Source: CAZGVW01 sp964529265 (GTDB taxonomy: Bacteria; Planctomycetota; Phycisphaerae; Phycisphaerales; UBA1924). From it: 64,000 nt of DNA. Position numbers and translations under genes: made by a program. The notes under the pieces are model-generated. The model did not search any database. It saw nothing but the letters and a program-made list of their open reading frames with translations, and was not told where the DNA came from. The first letter of the stretch is position 1; each line of letters starts with the position of its first letter. The DNA lies in assembly GCA_964529265.1 (NCBI GenBank), contig CAZGVW010000141.1, positions 1-64,000 of the forward strand, read 5' to 3'. This document shows positions 52,997-60,869 of this stretch, piece by piece.

Positions 52997-54127
52997 TCAG
53001 CTCCTTTCATGCCTTCGAATGATCCGCCACCCGATAAGCCCGATGACGACGCCCGCGCCGCCCAGCCAGCCCGCGTACTGCAGGAAAGAGCCCGTGCCGC
53101 CCGCCCGTGCGTCGCTCAGAGGGTATTCGACCACCCCTTCACCCTGTCGTCGGCGCCCGACCGGATCACGCGCGGTGTAGTCGTGAACAGCCGTGAACGT
53201 TACATCGCCACGGATTGCGTCGACCCCGTCATCCTTCGGCGGCTTGATCGCCTTGTCGAAGAAGGAGGGCTCCTCCTTTTCGGCGGACTCAAACACATAT
53301 CGCCGGTTAATCGAGCCGTCTGCGTATCGAAACTCCGCGCGGCCAGCAACCCACCGGCCGAGCGTCTGATTGAACTTCCAGTCAGCCGCGAAGAACCGCT
53401 GGCCGTCCTCTGCCAGAATAACGCTTGTCACAAAGCCGCGGCCCGCCTCCGCGGACCAGCGGCCGTCGATCTGGAATCGCTCGCCCGCAGGCCCCTCCAT
53501 TCGGCATCGCCATCGGCCGTCGGCTTCCGGCGCGATGGCGCCTCGCACAAACGCCTCCGACGAGAAGCGGCGCAGCCCGCCGCACACAAGCGAGTCCCAC
53601 GCGTTCGTGAACTCGTGGACCCATGAATCCAGCCGCGCGCTCTCAGGCCATCCCCGCCGCGGATCCACCAGCGTCAGCCACTGCGCGTTCATGCTCCACG
53701 CCAACTCAGGCGTCACCACGACGTCCTCATACTTCACCAGAGAGCCAGGCCGATCCATACTCACCCGCCACGTGGCCAAGTCCCGGCATCGGATCGTCGC
53801 GATGCTCACAAACGGCCCCTCGCGGGTGTGCTTGTCGGCTATCTCGATCATCACACGGTCCGGGTGATCGGGCTTGTTCGCCACTTCCCGACGCAATCGC
53901 TCGATTGTCGCAGCCGATGCTGGCAGGTGCGATTCATACCGCACTTTGAAAGCCAAATCTCGGATGGAGGGCTCCACCCGTGCGAAGGCTAACTCGGAAT
54001 CAAGCCACTCTTCCACTTCGGATGCTGAGGGACCAGAGTATGATTGCCCGGCACCCAGCAGAACAGCCAGCCACAGCACCGAGCAATTGCGCGCCTCACG
54101 ACCCAACGGCAAGATGCGCCGACTCAT
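52997..54127 (-). CDS. exported protein with C-terminal membrane anchor
   Basis: The 376-residue protein has an N-terminal hydrophobic stretch (SVLWLAVLLGAG) after an Arg-rich start. A large extracytoplasmic part follows with many Trp and Glu (AWDSLVCGGLRRFSSEAF, FQIDGRWSAEAGRGFVTSV). One C-terminal helix (YAGWLGGAGVVIGLIGWRI) ends in an Arg/His tail, as in proteins held in the inner membrane facing the periplasm. No known family. It is the first gene of the operon with the 12-Cys protein and the MauE-like/pseudopilin fusion, and is divergent from hutU. Confidence 0.65.
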   Translation of the reverse strand: MSRRILPLGREARNCSVLWLAVLLGAGQSYSGPSASEVEEWLDSELAFARVEPSIRDLAFKVRYESHLPASAATIERLRREVANKPDHPDRVMIEIADKHTREGPFVSIATIRCRDLATWRVSMDRPGSLVKYEDVVVTPELAWSMNAQWLTLVDPRRGWPESARLDSWVHEFTNAWDSLVCGGLRRFSSEAFVRGAIAPEADGRWRCRMEGPAGERFQIDGRWSAEAGRGFVTSVILAEDGQRFFAADWKFNQTLGRWVAGRAEFRYADGSINRRYVFESAEKEEPSFFDKAIKPPKDDGVDAIRGDVTFTAVHDYTARDPVGRRRQGEGVVEYPLSDARAGGTGSFLQYAGWLGGAGVVIGLIGWRIIRRHERS

Positions 54128-54138
54128 TCTGATGACGC

Positions 54139-54164
54139 TATCTATACAACACCATACAAGTCAA
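54139..54164 (-). promoter_or_regulatory. candidate promoter of the three-gene operon
   Basis: On the minus strand TTGACT (54159-54164) is followed by TAGATA (54139-54144) with a 14-base spacer, shorter than ideal. The overlapping TATAGA is another candidate -10. The box ends 11 bases before the ATG at 54127, so the transcript would be almost leaderless. This is the most AT-rich spot of the region. Confidence 0.4.
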
Positions 54165-54190
54165 GAGACTTCACACCTATTGTCGCTAGA

Positions 54191-54207
54191 ATCCCCTTCA
54201 AGGGGAT
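54191..54207. promoter_or_regulatory. 17-bp palindrome between the divergent hutU and 12-Cys operon
   Basis: ATCCCCTT-C-AAGGGGAT is a perfect dyad with 8-base arms around one base. The single-base centre suits a dimeric repressor site rather than an RNA hairpin. It lies 27 bases upstream of the operon's -35 candidate and 131 bases before hutU. No regulator gene is nearby to name. Confidence 0.45.
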
Positions 54208-54337
54208 ATTCGAGCGACTGGTTCTTTGCGTGTGCCCGCCGGCCGTCTCGGCCCATTGAGGCGTCCCGGGTTGCCGGGTACCCTGCCCCAAACCCACGAA
54301 ACGATCCCGGGTGAACGCCCTACTGTCTTGCTGAAAA

Positions 54338-56032
54338 ATGCCGATTGCCGCCACATCTCGTCCCCTCCTCCCCCACGCCGAGGCCCGCACCATCCGCGCC
54401 CCCCGCGGCCGCGATCTCTCCTGCCGCACATGGCAGGCCGAAGCCGCGCTGCGCATGCTCATGAACAACCTCGATCCCGAGGTCGCCGAGAATCCCGCCC
54501 AACTCGTCGTCTATGGCGGCCGCGGCCAGGCCGCCCGCTCCTGGGAAGCCTTCGACGCCATCGTCGAATGCCTGAAGCGCCTCGCCCCCGACGAAACGCT
54601 CCTCGTTCAGTCCGGCAAGCCCGTCGGCGTCGTGCGCACCACCACCGATGCGCCCCGCGTCCTCATCGCCAACTCAAACCTCGTGCCCCACTGGGCCACG
54701 CAGCAGAACTTCGATGATCTCGCCCGCAAGGGCCTCATCATGTACGGCCAGATGACCGCCGGCTCCTGGATCTACATCGGCACGCAGGGCATCCTCCAGG
54801 GCACCTACGAAACCTTCGCCGAGTGCGCGCGACAGCACTTCGATGGCTCGCTCGCCGGTCGCCTCTGCGTCACCGCCGGCTGCGGCGGCATGGGCGGCGC
54901 GCAGCCGCTCTCCATCACCATGAACGGCGGAACCTGCCTCATCGCCGATGTCGATCGCGCCAAACTGGAGCGCCGCTGCCACACCGGCTACCTCGATGAA
55001 ATCGTCGATGGCGTCGAGCCCGCCATCAAAGCCGCCATGGACTACGCCGAGAAGCGCATGGCCGTCTCCATCGGCGTCGTCGCCAACGCCACCGAACTCC
55101 TCTCCGCCCTCATCGATCTCGAAGTCACGCCCGATGTCCTCACCGATCAGACCTCCGCCCACGATCCCCTCTCCTACGTGCCCGAACAAATCTCGCCGCA
55201 CGAAGCCGAGAGCCTCCGCTCCTTCTATCCCGATGAATACCGCCGCCGCGCACTCGCCACCATGCGCCGCCACGTCGAACTCATGGTCGCGCTCCAGAAA
55301 CAGGGCGCGATCACGTTCGATTACGGCAACAACATCCGTCAGAACGCGCTCGAACAGGGCTACAAAGACGCCTTCTCCTTCCCCGGCTTCGTCCCCGCCT
55401 ACATCCGTCCGCAGTTCTGCCGCGGCCGCGGCCCCTTCCGCTGGGCCGCCCTCTCCGGCGATCCCAAGGACATCCTCGCCACCGATCACGCCCTCCTGAA
55501 ACTCTTCCCCAAGGATGAATCCCTCAAGCGCTGGATCACGCTCGCGCAGGAGCGCGTCCAGTTCCAGGGCCTCCCCGCCCGCATCTGCTGGCTCGGCCTC
55601 GGCGAGCGCGCCAAGGCCGGCCTCCTCTTCAACGACATGGTCGCCCGCGGCGAAGTCTCCGCCCCCATCGTCATCGGGCGCGATCACCTCGATTGCGGCT
55701 CCGTCGCCTCCCCCAACCGCGAGACCGAAGCCATGAAGGATGGCTCCGACGCCATCAGCGATTGGGCCATCCTGAATGCCCTCGTCAGCACCGCCTCCGG
55801 CGCGTCCTGGGTCAGTTTCCACCACGGCGGCGGCGTCGGCATCGGCTACTCCCAGCACGCCGGCGTTGTCATCGTCGCCGATGGCACGCCGGAAGCCCGC
55901 GCCCGCCTCGATCGCGTCCTCACCAACGATCCACTCATGGGCGTCATCCGCCACGTGGACGCCGGCTACGACGAAGCCATCCACTGCGCCCGCGACCACG
56001 CCGTCCCCATCCCCATGCCGCCCAGCGCGTAA
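54338..56032 (+). CDS. hutU: urocanate hydratase
   Basis: HutU converts urocanate to imidazolone propionate using tightly bound NAD as electrophile. The 564-residue length is standard. [60 protein letters not shown] (NAD-binding), [20 protein letters not shown] (catalytic Cys in FCRG) and [16 protein letters not shown] are the family landmarks. No Shine-Dalgarno precedes the ATG; a TACTGT lies 11 bases upstream. A 12-bp-stem hairpin follows the stop. It is separated from hutH by four genes. Confidence 0.97.
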   Translation: MPIAATSRPLLPHAEARTIRAPRGRDLSCRTWQAEAALRMLMNNLDPEVAENPAQLVVYGGRGQAARSWEAFDAIVECLKRLAPDETLLVQSGKPVGVVRTTTDAPRVLIANSNLVPHWATQQNFDDLARKGLIMYGQMTAGSWIYIGTQGILQGTYETFAECARQHFDGSLAGRLCVTAGCGGMGGAQPLSITMNGGTCLIADVDRAKLERRCHTGYLDEIVDGVEPAIKAAMDYAEKRMAVSIGVVANATELLSALIDLEVTPDVLTDQTSAHDPLSYVPEQISPHEAESLRSFYPDEYRRRALATMRRHVELMVALQKQGAITFDYGNNIRQNALEQGYKDAFSFPGFVPAYIRPQFCRGRGPFRWAALSGDPKDILATDHALLKLFPKDESLKRWITLAQERVQFQGLPARICWLGLGERAKAGLLFNDMVARGEVSAPIVIGRDHLDCGSVASPNRETEAMKDGSDAISDWAILNALVSTASGASWVSFHHGGGVGIGYSQHAGVVIVADGTPEARARLDRVLTNDPLMGVIRHVDAGYDEAIHCARDHAVPIPMPPSA

Positions 56033-56067
56033 CTGCAGCGCTCGCGCCCCGCAACTCGGGGGGCGCC

Positions 56068-56101
56068 GTGGTGCAGCGGCTGCCCTGCGCCGCTGCACCA
56101 C
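56068..56101. repeat. 12-bp perfect inverted repeat after hutU
   Basis: GTGGTGCAGCGG and CCGCTGCACCAC flank a 10-base loop, starting 36 bases after the hutU stop. There is no T-run on either side, so it may be a REP-type palindrome or a 3'-end stabiliser rather than a terminator. Confidence 0.75.
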
Positions 56102-56219
56102 GAGAACCACGACCACCCCGAGACACGTCAAGAACCACCGCGCCGCCACACCGCCTCCCCACGCGACGAACAATCCCCCGGCCAATCTCACTCGCGCCCG
56201 TCCGTCCAAGGCCAACATC

Positions 56220-57017
56220 ATGTCGCCATCCGTTCGCGCCGCCTCACTCTCACTCCTGCTCACCGGCAGCGCAATCCCCGCATCCTCAGCCCCCATCGTC
56301 TTCGCCGACCCCGCGCATCAGTTCGCGTGGACGCCCTCCCTCTACCAATCCTCCTCCCTCATCCACCTCGGCCAGGGCCTCGATGTCGCCATGGGCCCCG
56401 CGCAGCCCGGCGCCGCGACCACGCGCACGTTCCTCTACGCCGAAACTTCCGCCAACATCCTCGGCGGCTTCTTCCCCGATCAGATGCATCACGTCCGCCC
56501 CCTCGCCGGCGCGCGCCTCGCCCTCGATGAAGCAATCCTCGCGCCCCTCCCCGCCGCGCTCCTCGTCCTCACACCGCGCCTCTTCCAGCCCGGCGATCTC
56601 ATCGGCCCCGCCGAACACTACGTCGATCAGCCCGTCATCCTCACCTTCGACAGCGTCTCCTTCGGCATCGAAATCCTCTGGGCCATGGAGCGCAGCGTCC
56701 TCGGTCTGCAACTCACGCTCCCCGACGGCGTCCACTACGGCTGGCTCGAACTCGAAGCCGTGCGCACACCCGGAAACGCGTTCCAGCGATACCGCGCCCG
56801 CCGCTGGGCATGGGAATCGGCGCCCAACACGCCCATCGCCGCGCCCTCCGCGTGCATCGCCGACCTCGATGACGACGGCGTCGTCAGCGCCTCCGACCTC
56901 TCCGCACTCCTCGGCTCATGGGGCGATCCCGCAGCCCCCGCCGACTTCAACAACGACGGCATCGTCAACTCCAGCGACCTTGGCCGCATGCTCGGCCTCT
57001 GGGGCGTCTGCGACTGA
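56220..57017 (+). CDS. secreted protein with two dockerin-like repeats
   Basis: The 265-residue protein has a signal peptide (SVRAASLSLLLTGSAIPASS). A beta-rich domain of about 175 residues follows, with no recognised family (FLYAETSANILGGFFPDQ, VHYGWLELEAVRTPG). The C-terminus has two Ca-binding repeats, LDDDGVVSASDLSALLGSWG and FNNDGIVNSSDLGRMLGLWG, the same module as in the protein at 44702. VHYGWLELE recalls exported planctomycete proteins with PEP-CTERM or dockerin ends. A clear terminator follows. It separates hutU and hutI without an evident role in histidine use. Confidence 0.75.
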   Translation: MSPSVRAASLSLLLTGSAIPASSAPIVFADPAHQFAWTPSLYQSSSLIHLGQGLDVAMGPAQPGAATTRTFLYAETSANILGGFFPDQMHHVRPLAGARLALDEAILAPLPAALLVLTPRLFQPGDLIGPAEHYVDQPVILTFDSVSFGIEILWAMERSVLGLQLTLPDGVHYGWLELEAVRTPGNAFQRYRARRWAWESAPNTPIAAPSACIADLDDDGVVSASDLSALLGSWGDPAAPADFNNDGIVNSSDLGRMLGLWGVCD

Positions 57018-57135
57018 CACCCCCCCCCGTCTGCCGCGGACCCAAAATCCAAATTTCGACAATTTTCTTCTCCTTCTCCCACAAGCACTTGCGCGCCCAC
57101 TCCGCGCGCAGTGACCGGTTCTGCGCGCACAAACA

Positions 57136-57171
57136 CGGCCCTCCCGGGGGAATTCCGGAGGACCGTTTTTT
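57136..57171 (+). terminator. rho-independent terminator of the dockerin-type gene
   Basis: CGGCCCTCC and GGAGGACCG pair with one C-A mismatch and are followed directly by six T residues. It lies about 120 bases after the stop at 57017 and isolates hutI transcriptionally. Confidence 0.8.
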
Positions 57172-57269
57172 CCCTCCGCCAGTCCGTCCCCGTCTCCGCA
57201 CCGCCCGGCGCATTCCGGCATCGCCGCGCGCTCGCCCCACACCCCGCGCCCGCACCACCCCGCACGAGG

Positions 57270-57275
57270 TATAAG
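57270..57275 (+). promoter_or_regulatory. TATAAG -10-like box before hutI
   Basis: TATAAG ends 6 bases before the hutI ATG; only the last base departs from TANNNT. No ribosome-binding site is present. Being just downstream of a terminator, it would give hutI its own leaderless promoter. Confidence 0.4.
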
Positions 57276-57281
57276 CCCGCC

Positions 57282-58769
57282 ATGCCCGTCCTCATCCAGA
57301 ACGCCCGCGTCCTCACGCTCGCCGCCGGCGAACTGCCCCGCCGCGGCGTCAACCTCGCCCTCCTCTCGCCCATCGACCCCGCCGACGTCCTCATCGACGC
57401 CGAGTCCATCGCCGCCGTCGAGCCCGTCCTCAAGCGCACCGACCCCCGCTCGCGCACCTGCGTCCCCGGCGACGACGAAGACATGACCGTCATCGACGCC
57501 GCGGGCCGGGTTCTCATGCCCGCCTTCATCGACGCCCACACCCACGCCCTCTGGGCCGGCGACCGCCTCGACGAGTGGGAGAACAAACTTCGGCTTGCCT
57601 CCTGGTGGCCCGGCTCTCCGAGCCGGGTCGAGTCGGCCTCCAGGTGGCCCGGCTCTCCGAGCCGGGTCGAGTCGGTTGATCGCGAGCAGCAATCGCCGCC
57701 CTCGTACGTCGAGACTCTGAAATCAGGCGGCGGGATCATGTCCACGGTGCGCGCCGTGCGCGATTCTACGCCCAAGCAACTCACCAACAACCTCCGCGCC
57801 CGCCTCGCCCACATGCTCCGCGAGGGAACCACCACTGTCGAAGTGAAATCCGGCTATGGCCTCACGACGAAGGACGAGATCAAGATGCTCCGCGCCATCC
57901 GCGAAGCCGCCCGCTACGCCGCGCGCGATGGCCAGACCGTCGTCGCCACCGCCCTCCTCGGCCACGCCATCGATCCCGATCAGCCCGATTTCGTGCGCAC
58001 CGTCATCGAAGAAACCCTCCCCGCCGTCCACGCCGAGTTCCCCGACGTCGCCATCGACGCCTACTGCGAAACCGGCGCCTGGTCACTCGATGATTGCCGC
58101 CGCCTCTTCGAGCGCGCCCTCGATCTCGGCCACCCCATCCGCGTCCACGCCGATCAGTTCAACTCCCTCGGCATGACGCGCCTCGCCGTCGAAATGGGCG
58201 CGCTCAGCGTCGATCACCTCGAGGCAACCACGCCCTCCGACCTCGAACTCCTCGCGCGCTCGCAGACCTTCGGCGTCATGCTCCCACCCTGCGGCTTCCA
58301 TCTGGCCCTAGCGGCGCAGGCGTCCTCTCCCCCGGTGGCACAGGCGTCCCGCCTGTGTTCGCCCGACAGGGCGAAGCAAGAACCCCCCGCAACACCACAA
58401 GCCCCGCTCTTCGCCAACGCCCGCGCCTTCGTCGATTCCGGGGGCGGCGGCGCCCTCGTCCTCGCCACCAACTGCAATCCCGGCTCCGCGCCCACGTCCT
58501 CCATGCCCTTCGCCATCGCCCTCGCCGTCCGCCGCCTCGGCCTCACCCCCGCCGAAGCCATCGTCGCCTGCACCGTCAACGCCGCCGCGCTCCTCGGCTT
58601 CACCGACCGCGCCGTCATCGCCCCCGGCAAACGCGCCGACCTCGTCCTCCTCCGCCACACCGACGAACGCCTCCTCGCCCACGACTTCGGCGGCGACCCC
58701 ACCGACCTCGTCATCGCCGCCGGCCAGGTTCGGGAGAAGACGTCGTCATTCAAGGAGCCGACGCGATGA
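57282..58769 (+). CDS. hutI: imidazolonepropionase carrying two in-frame palindrome insertions
   Basis: HutI hydrolyses imidazolone propionate to formiminoglutamate. The 495-residue protein has the metal site DAHTHALWAG and SGGGIMSTVRAVR, VEVKSGYGLTTKDEIKMLR, IRVHADQFNSLG, and VLATNCNPGSAPTSSM, where most family members have TDFNPGS. The family has about 405 residues. The surplus includes two inserts: about 36 residues after ENKL (two copies of a 13-residue unit AS[WR]WPGSPSRVES) and about 33 residues before APLFANARAF (with VAQASRLCSPDRAKQEPP). Both coincide with DNA palindromes and keep the frame. The stop overlaps the next ATG. Confidence 0.93.
   Translation: MPVLIQNARVLTLAAGELPRRGVNLALLSPIDPADVLIDAESIAAVEPVLKRTDPRSRTCVPGDDEDMTVIDAAGRVLMPAFIDAHTHALWAGDRLDEWENKLRLASWWPGSPSRVESASRWPGSPSRVESVDREQQSPPSYVETLKSGGGIMSTVRAVRDSTPKQLTNNLRARLAHMLREGTTTVEVKSGYGLTTKDEIKMLRAIREAARYAARDGQTVVATALLGHAIDPDQPDFVRTVIEETLPAVHAEFPDVAIDAYCETGAWSLDDCRRLFERALDLGHPIRVHADQFNSLGMTRLAVEMGALSVDHLEATTPSDLELLARSQTFGVMLPPCGFHLALAAQASSPPVAQASRLCSPDRAKQEPPATPQAPLFANARAFVDSGGGGALVLATNCNPGSAPTSSMPFAIALAVRRLGLTPAEAIVACTVNAAALLGFTDRAVIAPGKRADLVLLRHTDERLLAHDFGGDPTDLVIAAGQVREKTSSFKEPTR
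57597..57674. repeat. two 39-bp tandem REP-like units inside hutI
   Basis: Units at 57597-57635 and 57636-57674 differ at one base (T or A at the seventh position). Each contains the palindrome CCCGGCTC-TCC-GAGCCGGG. At 39 bp a unit keeps the reading frame and adds 13 residues. Confidence 0.9.
58339..58375. repeat. double palindrome (REP-like) inside hutI
   Basis: CACAGGCG-TCC-CGCCTGTG (58339-58357) is followed at once by TTCGCCC-GACA-GGGCGAA (58358-58375). The first resembles GGCACAGGCxTCCxGCCTGTG elements that I recall as dispersed repeats in planctomycete genomes. It encodes part of the second hutI insert. Confidence 0.85.
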
Positions 58770-59356
58770 TTCCGGAAGAGGTCGCCTACATTCGACCATT
58801 GCTAGAAAAGTACGGGTCGTCGTGCGTGCGGCAGGACTTGATGCAGCAGGCCGAAGCCCTGCGACCCGAAGAGCTTGCTGAGCTACGCAAGGCGTTCGAG
58901 ACGGCTTCAGAGCGGCGGCATTGGGGCGTACTGCATGAAATCGAGAGGCAACCACCCACCCGGCCCGCGATGGTGACGGACGATCGCTCTAGAATCCGCT
59001 GCTTCTTTGCTCTTCTGACGGTGCTCGCCGAGATGCGGATCTCGCCATTTGTGGATCCTGACACTCTCATTGACTACGACTCGCCTGACTACTCCCTCGT
59101 CCCAAAGGAGTTTCAATACCTCGTGCCCGCACTCAGGGTGTGCTGGCGGCCGCCGCTGCTCGGGGGAGCTCTGGCTGATGCCATTTGGAATGACCCAGCC
59201 AGCTTTCGAATCGTCGAACACGCGTACGACCAGTTGACGAGAATGCAGCACTATGACCCTGTAACGGCGTGGATCGACGAGGACGCCGAGAGGATTGAAC
59301 GCCGGGCGATGGAGGTGCTGCTCGCTGCGATGAACGACCTTGCGCTGTTCCCGTGA
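58766..59356 (+). CDS. conserved-looking soluble protein of unknown function
   Basis: The 196-residue acidic protein has no signal peptide or membrane helix. It is mainly helical, with MIPEEVAYIRPLLEKYGSSC at the start and WRPPLLGGALADAIWNDPAS near the middle. Its ATG overlaps the hutI stop (ATGA), so it is translated with hutI. Its DNA is less GC-rich and its codon use less biased than in hutI. No family is recognised; a role in histidine degradation is suggested only by coupling. Confidence 0.6.
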   Translation: MIPEEVAYIRPLLEKYGSSCVRQDLMQQAEALRPEELAELRKAFETASERRHWGVLHEIERQPPTRPAMVTDDRSRIRCFFALLTVLAEMRISPFVDPDTLIDYDSPDYSLVPKEFQYLVPALRVCWRPPLLGGALADAIWNDPASFRIVEHAYDQLTRMQHYDPVTAWIDEDAERIERRAMEVLLAAMNDLALFP

Positions 59357-59433
59357 CCCGCCATAGCGTGATGGTGGGCAGCGCAGCCACGGGGTGATCT
59401 GCGCCGTAGACTGTGTTCGTCAGACCTGTGATT

Positions 59434-59439
59434 GGGAGG
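59434..59439 (+). promoter_or_regulatory. Shine-Dalgarno of the PreA-like gene
   Basis: GGGAGG lies 4 bases before the ATG at 59444, close spacing but a good match. It selects this ATG over one 4 codons earlier. Confidence 0.55.
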
Positions 59440-59443
59440 CGCC

Positions 59444-60619
59444 ATGCCAAACCTCAGCGTCAACGTCAACGGCCTCAAACTGCCGAATCCCTTCGTCATC
59501 GGCTCCGGGCCGCCCGGCACAAACGCCAACGTCATCGGCAAGGCCTTCGACGAAGGGTGGGGGGCCGTCATCGCCAAGACCGTCAGCCTCGACGCCTCCA
59601 AGGTCGTCAACGTCGCCCCGCGCTATGCCCGCCTCCGCGCCAAGGAATCGAACGAGATCTACGGCTGGGAGAACATCGAACTCATCAGCGATCGCCCCTT
59701 CGATACCTGGATCGACGAGTTCCGCGCCCTCAAGGACAAATACCCCCATGGCGTCCTCATCGCCTCCATCATGGAGGAATACCGCAAGGATGCGTGGATC
59801 GAGATCGTCGAGCGCTCCCAGGACGCCGGAGTGGACGCCTTCGAACTCAACTTCTCCTGCCCGCACGGCCTCCCGGAGCGAAAAATGGGCGCCGCGATGG
59901 GTCAGGACCCCTGCATCCTCGAAGAAGTCTGCGGCTGGGTGAACGGCGCATCAAGAGTGCCCGTCTGGGCCAAAATGACGCCCAACATCACCCACATCGA
60001 GGAGCCCGCCCGCGCCGCCCTCCGCGCCGGATGCGAAGGAGTGAGCGCCATCAACACCATTTTGAGCGTCATGGGCGTGAATCTCGACACACTGCGCCCG
60101 GAGCCCTCCGTCGAGGGCTACACCGTCCCCGGCGGCTACTCCTGCACCGCCGTCCGCCCCATCGCCCTCCGCATGGTCATGGAAATCGCCACCATGATGC
60201 GCGGCGGCGGAAACGGAAAACCGATCGGAGACAACGGACAACTGCCCCAACAGGGCGAGTTCCCTGATCGCTCCATCAGCGCCATCGGCGGCGTCGAAAC
60301 CGGCGACGACGCCGCGCAGTTCATCCTCTTGGGCGCCGACACCGTCCAGGTCTGCACAGGCGTCATGAAAAACGGCTACGCGATGGTCAAGAAACTCTGC
60401 GACGAACTCGCCGCGTTCATGCAGAAGCACAAATTCGAGAACATCGACGATTTCCGAGGCCAAAGCCTCCAATTCTTCACCACCCACGCCGATCTCGTCC
60501 GCCTCCAGGCCGAAGTGAAAGCCGCCGAACGCGCCAAACGCGCGGGAATGGTCCGCAAGGACACCGAATGGACCGGCGACCGCTTCGTCGAACAAAGCGA
60601 AAAACTGGCAAGAAACTGA
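59444..60619 (+). CDS. dihydropyrimidine dehydrogenase PreA-like subunit without ferredoxin domain
   Basis: The 391-residue flavoenzyme resembles PreA and DPYD domain IV, which reduce uracil or thymine to the dihydro forms in reductive pyrimidine degradation. LPNPFVIGSGPPGTNANVIG, GWGAVIAKTVSLDASKVVNV, FELNFSCPHGLPERKMGAAM (catalytic Cys), VPVWAKMTPN and FILLGADTVQVCTGVM (FMN phosphate) fit. E. coli PreA ends with two [4Fe-4S] ferredoxin motifs; here the C-terminus (about 325-391) has no Cys cluster. No PreT is in the window, so the electron donor is unclear. A dihydropyrimidinase and an aminotransferase follow. A dihydroorotate dehydrogenase-type role is less likely. Confidence 0.85.
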   Translation: MPNLSVNVNGLKLPNPFVIGSGPPGTNANVIGKAFDEGWGAVIAKTVSLDASKVVNVAPRYARLRAKESNEIYGWENIELISDRPFDTWIDEFRALKDKYPHGVLIASIMEEYRKDAWIEIVERSQDAGVDAFELNFSCPHGLPERKMGAAMGQDPCILEEVCGWVNGASRVPVWAKMTPNITHIEEPARAALRAGCEGVSAINTILSVMGVNLDTLRPEPSVEGYTVPGGYSCTAVRPIALRMVMEIATMMRGGGNGKPIGDNGQLPQQGEFPDRSISAIGGVETGDDAAQFILLGADTVQVCTGVMKNGYAMVKKLCDELAAFMQKHKFENIDDFRGQSLQFFTTHADLVRLQAEVKAAERAKRAGMVRKDTEWTGDRFVEQSEKLARN

Positions 60620-60725
60620 GAAAACGCGCTCAATTCCGCGCCAATCGCCCCCGCCGCATTGCCCTGTCACGTCGCCCCCATCGCGTAGCCCCGTCCCTCG
60701 CCCGCCTCCGAATCACGCACTTCCT

Positions 60726-60817
60726 CGCCCCAACGGGGCGCACGCCAGTAGCCGGGGGCGCCGCCCAAGCGGCGCCCCCGGACACCACCCCTCACCCGAC
60801 GCCACCCCAGCGGGGTG
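60726..60817. repeat. composite REP-like element with three hairpins
   Basis: Three palindromes occur in order: CGCCCCAACGGGGCG (60726-60740), a 13-bp stem CCGGGGGCGCCGC/GCGGCGCCCCCGG (60752-60781), and CACCCCAGCGGGGTG (60803-60817). The outer pair with CCCCA(A/G)CGGGG cores flanking a long GC stem is a layout I recall from dispersed elements in Planctomycetes and Verrucomicrobia. It occupies the 250-base gap between the PreA-like gene and the next gene. No T-run follows. Confidence 0.85.
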
Positions 60818-60869
60818 TACGAAATCGCGTCATCGCCTTGTTCCCTCAACCGCCCGGGAGTGAACAACC

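Noticed and set aside
56068..56101. Hairpin after hutU as a rho-independent terminator
   Set aside because: The stem is strong but no T-run follows on either strand, so it is listed as an inverted repeat.
54674..56296. 540-codon minus-strand frame opposite hutU
   Set aside because: It is the complement of hutU and the next gene's leader, with no independent domain signature.
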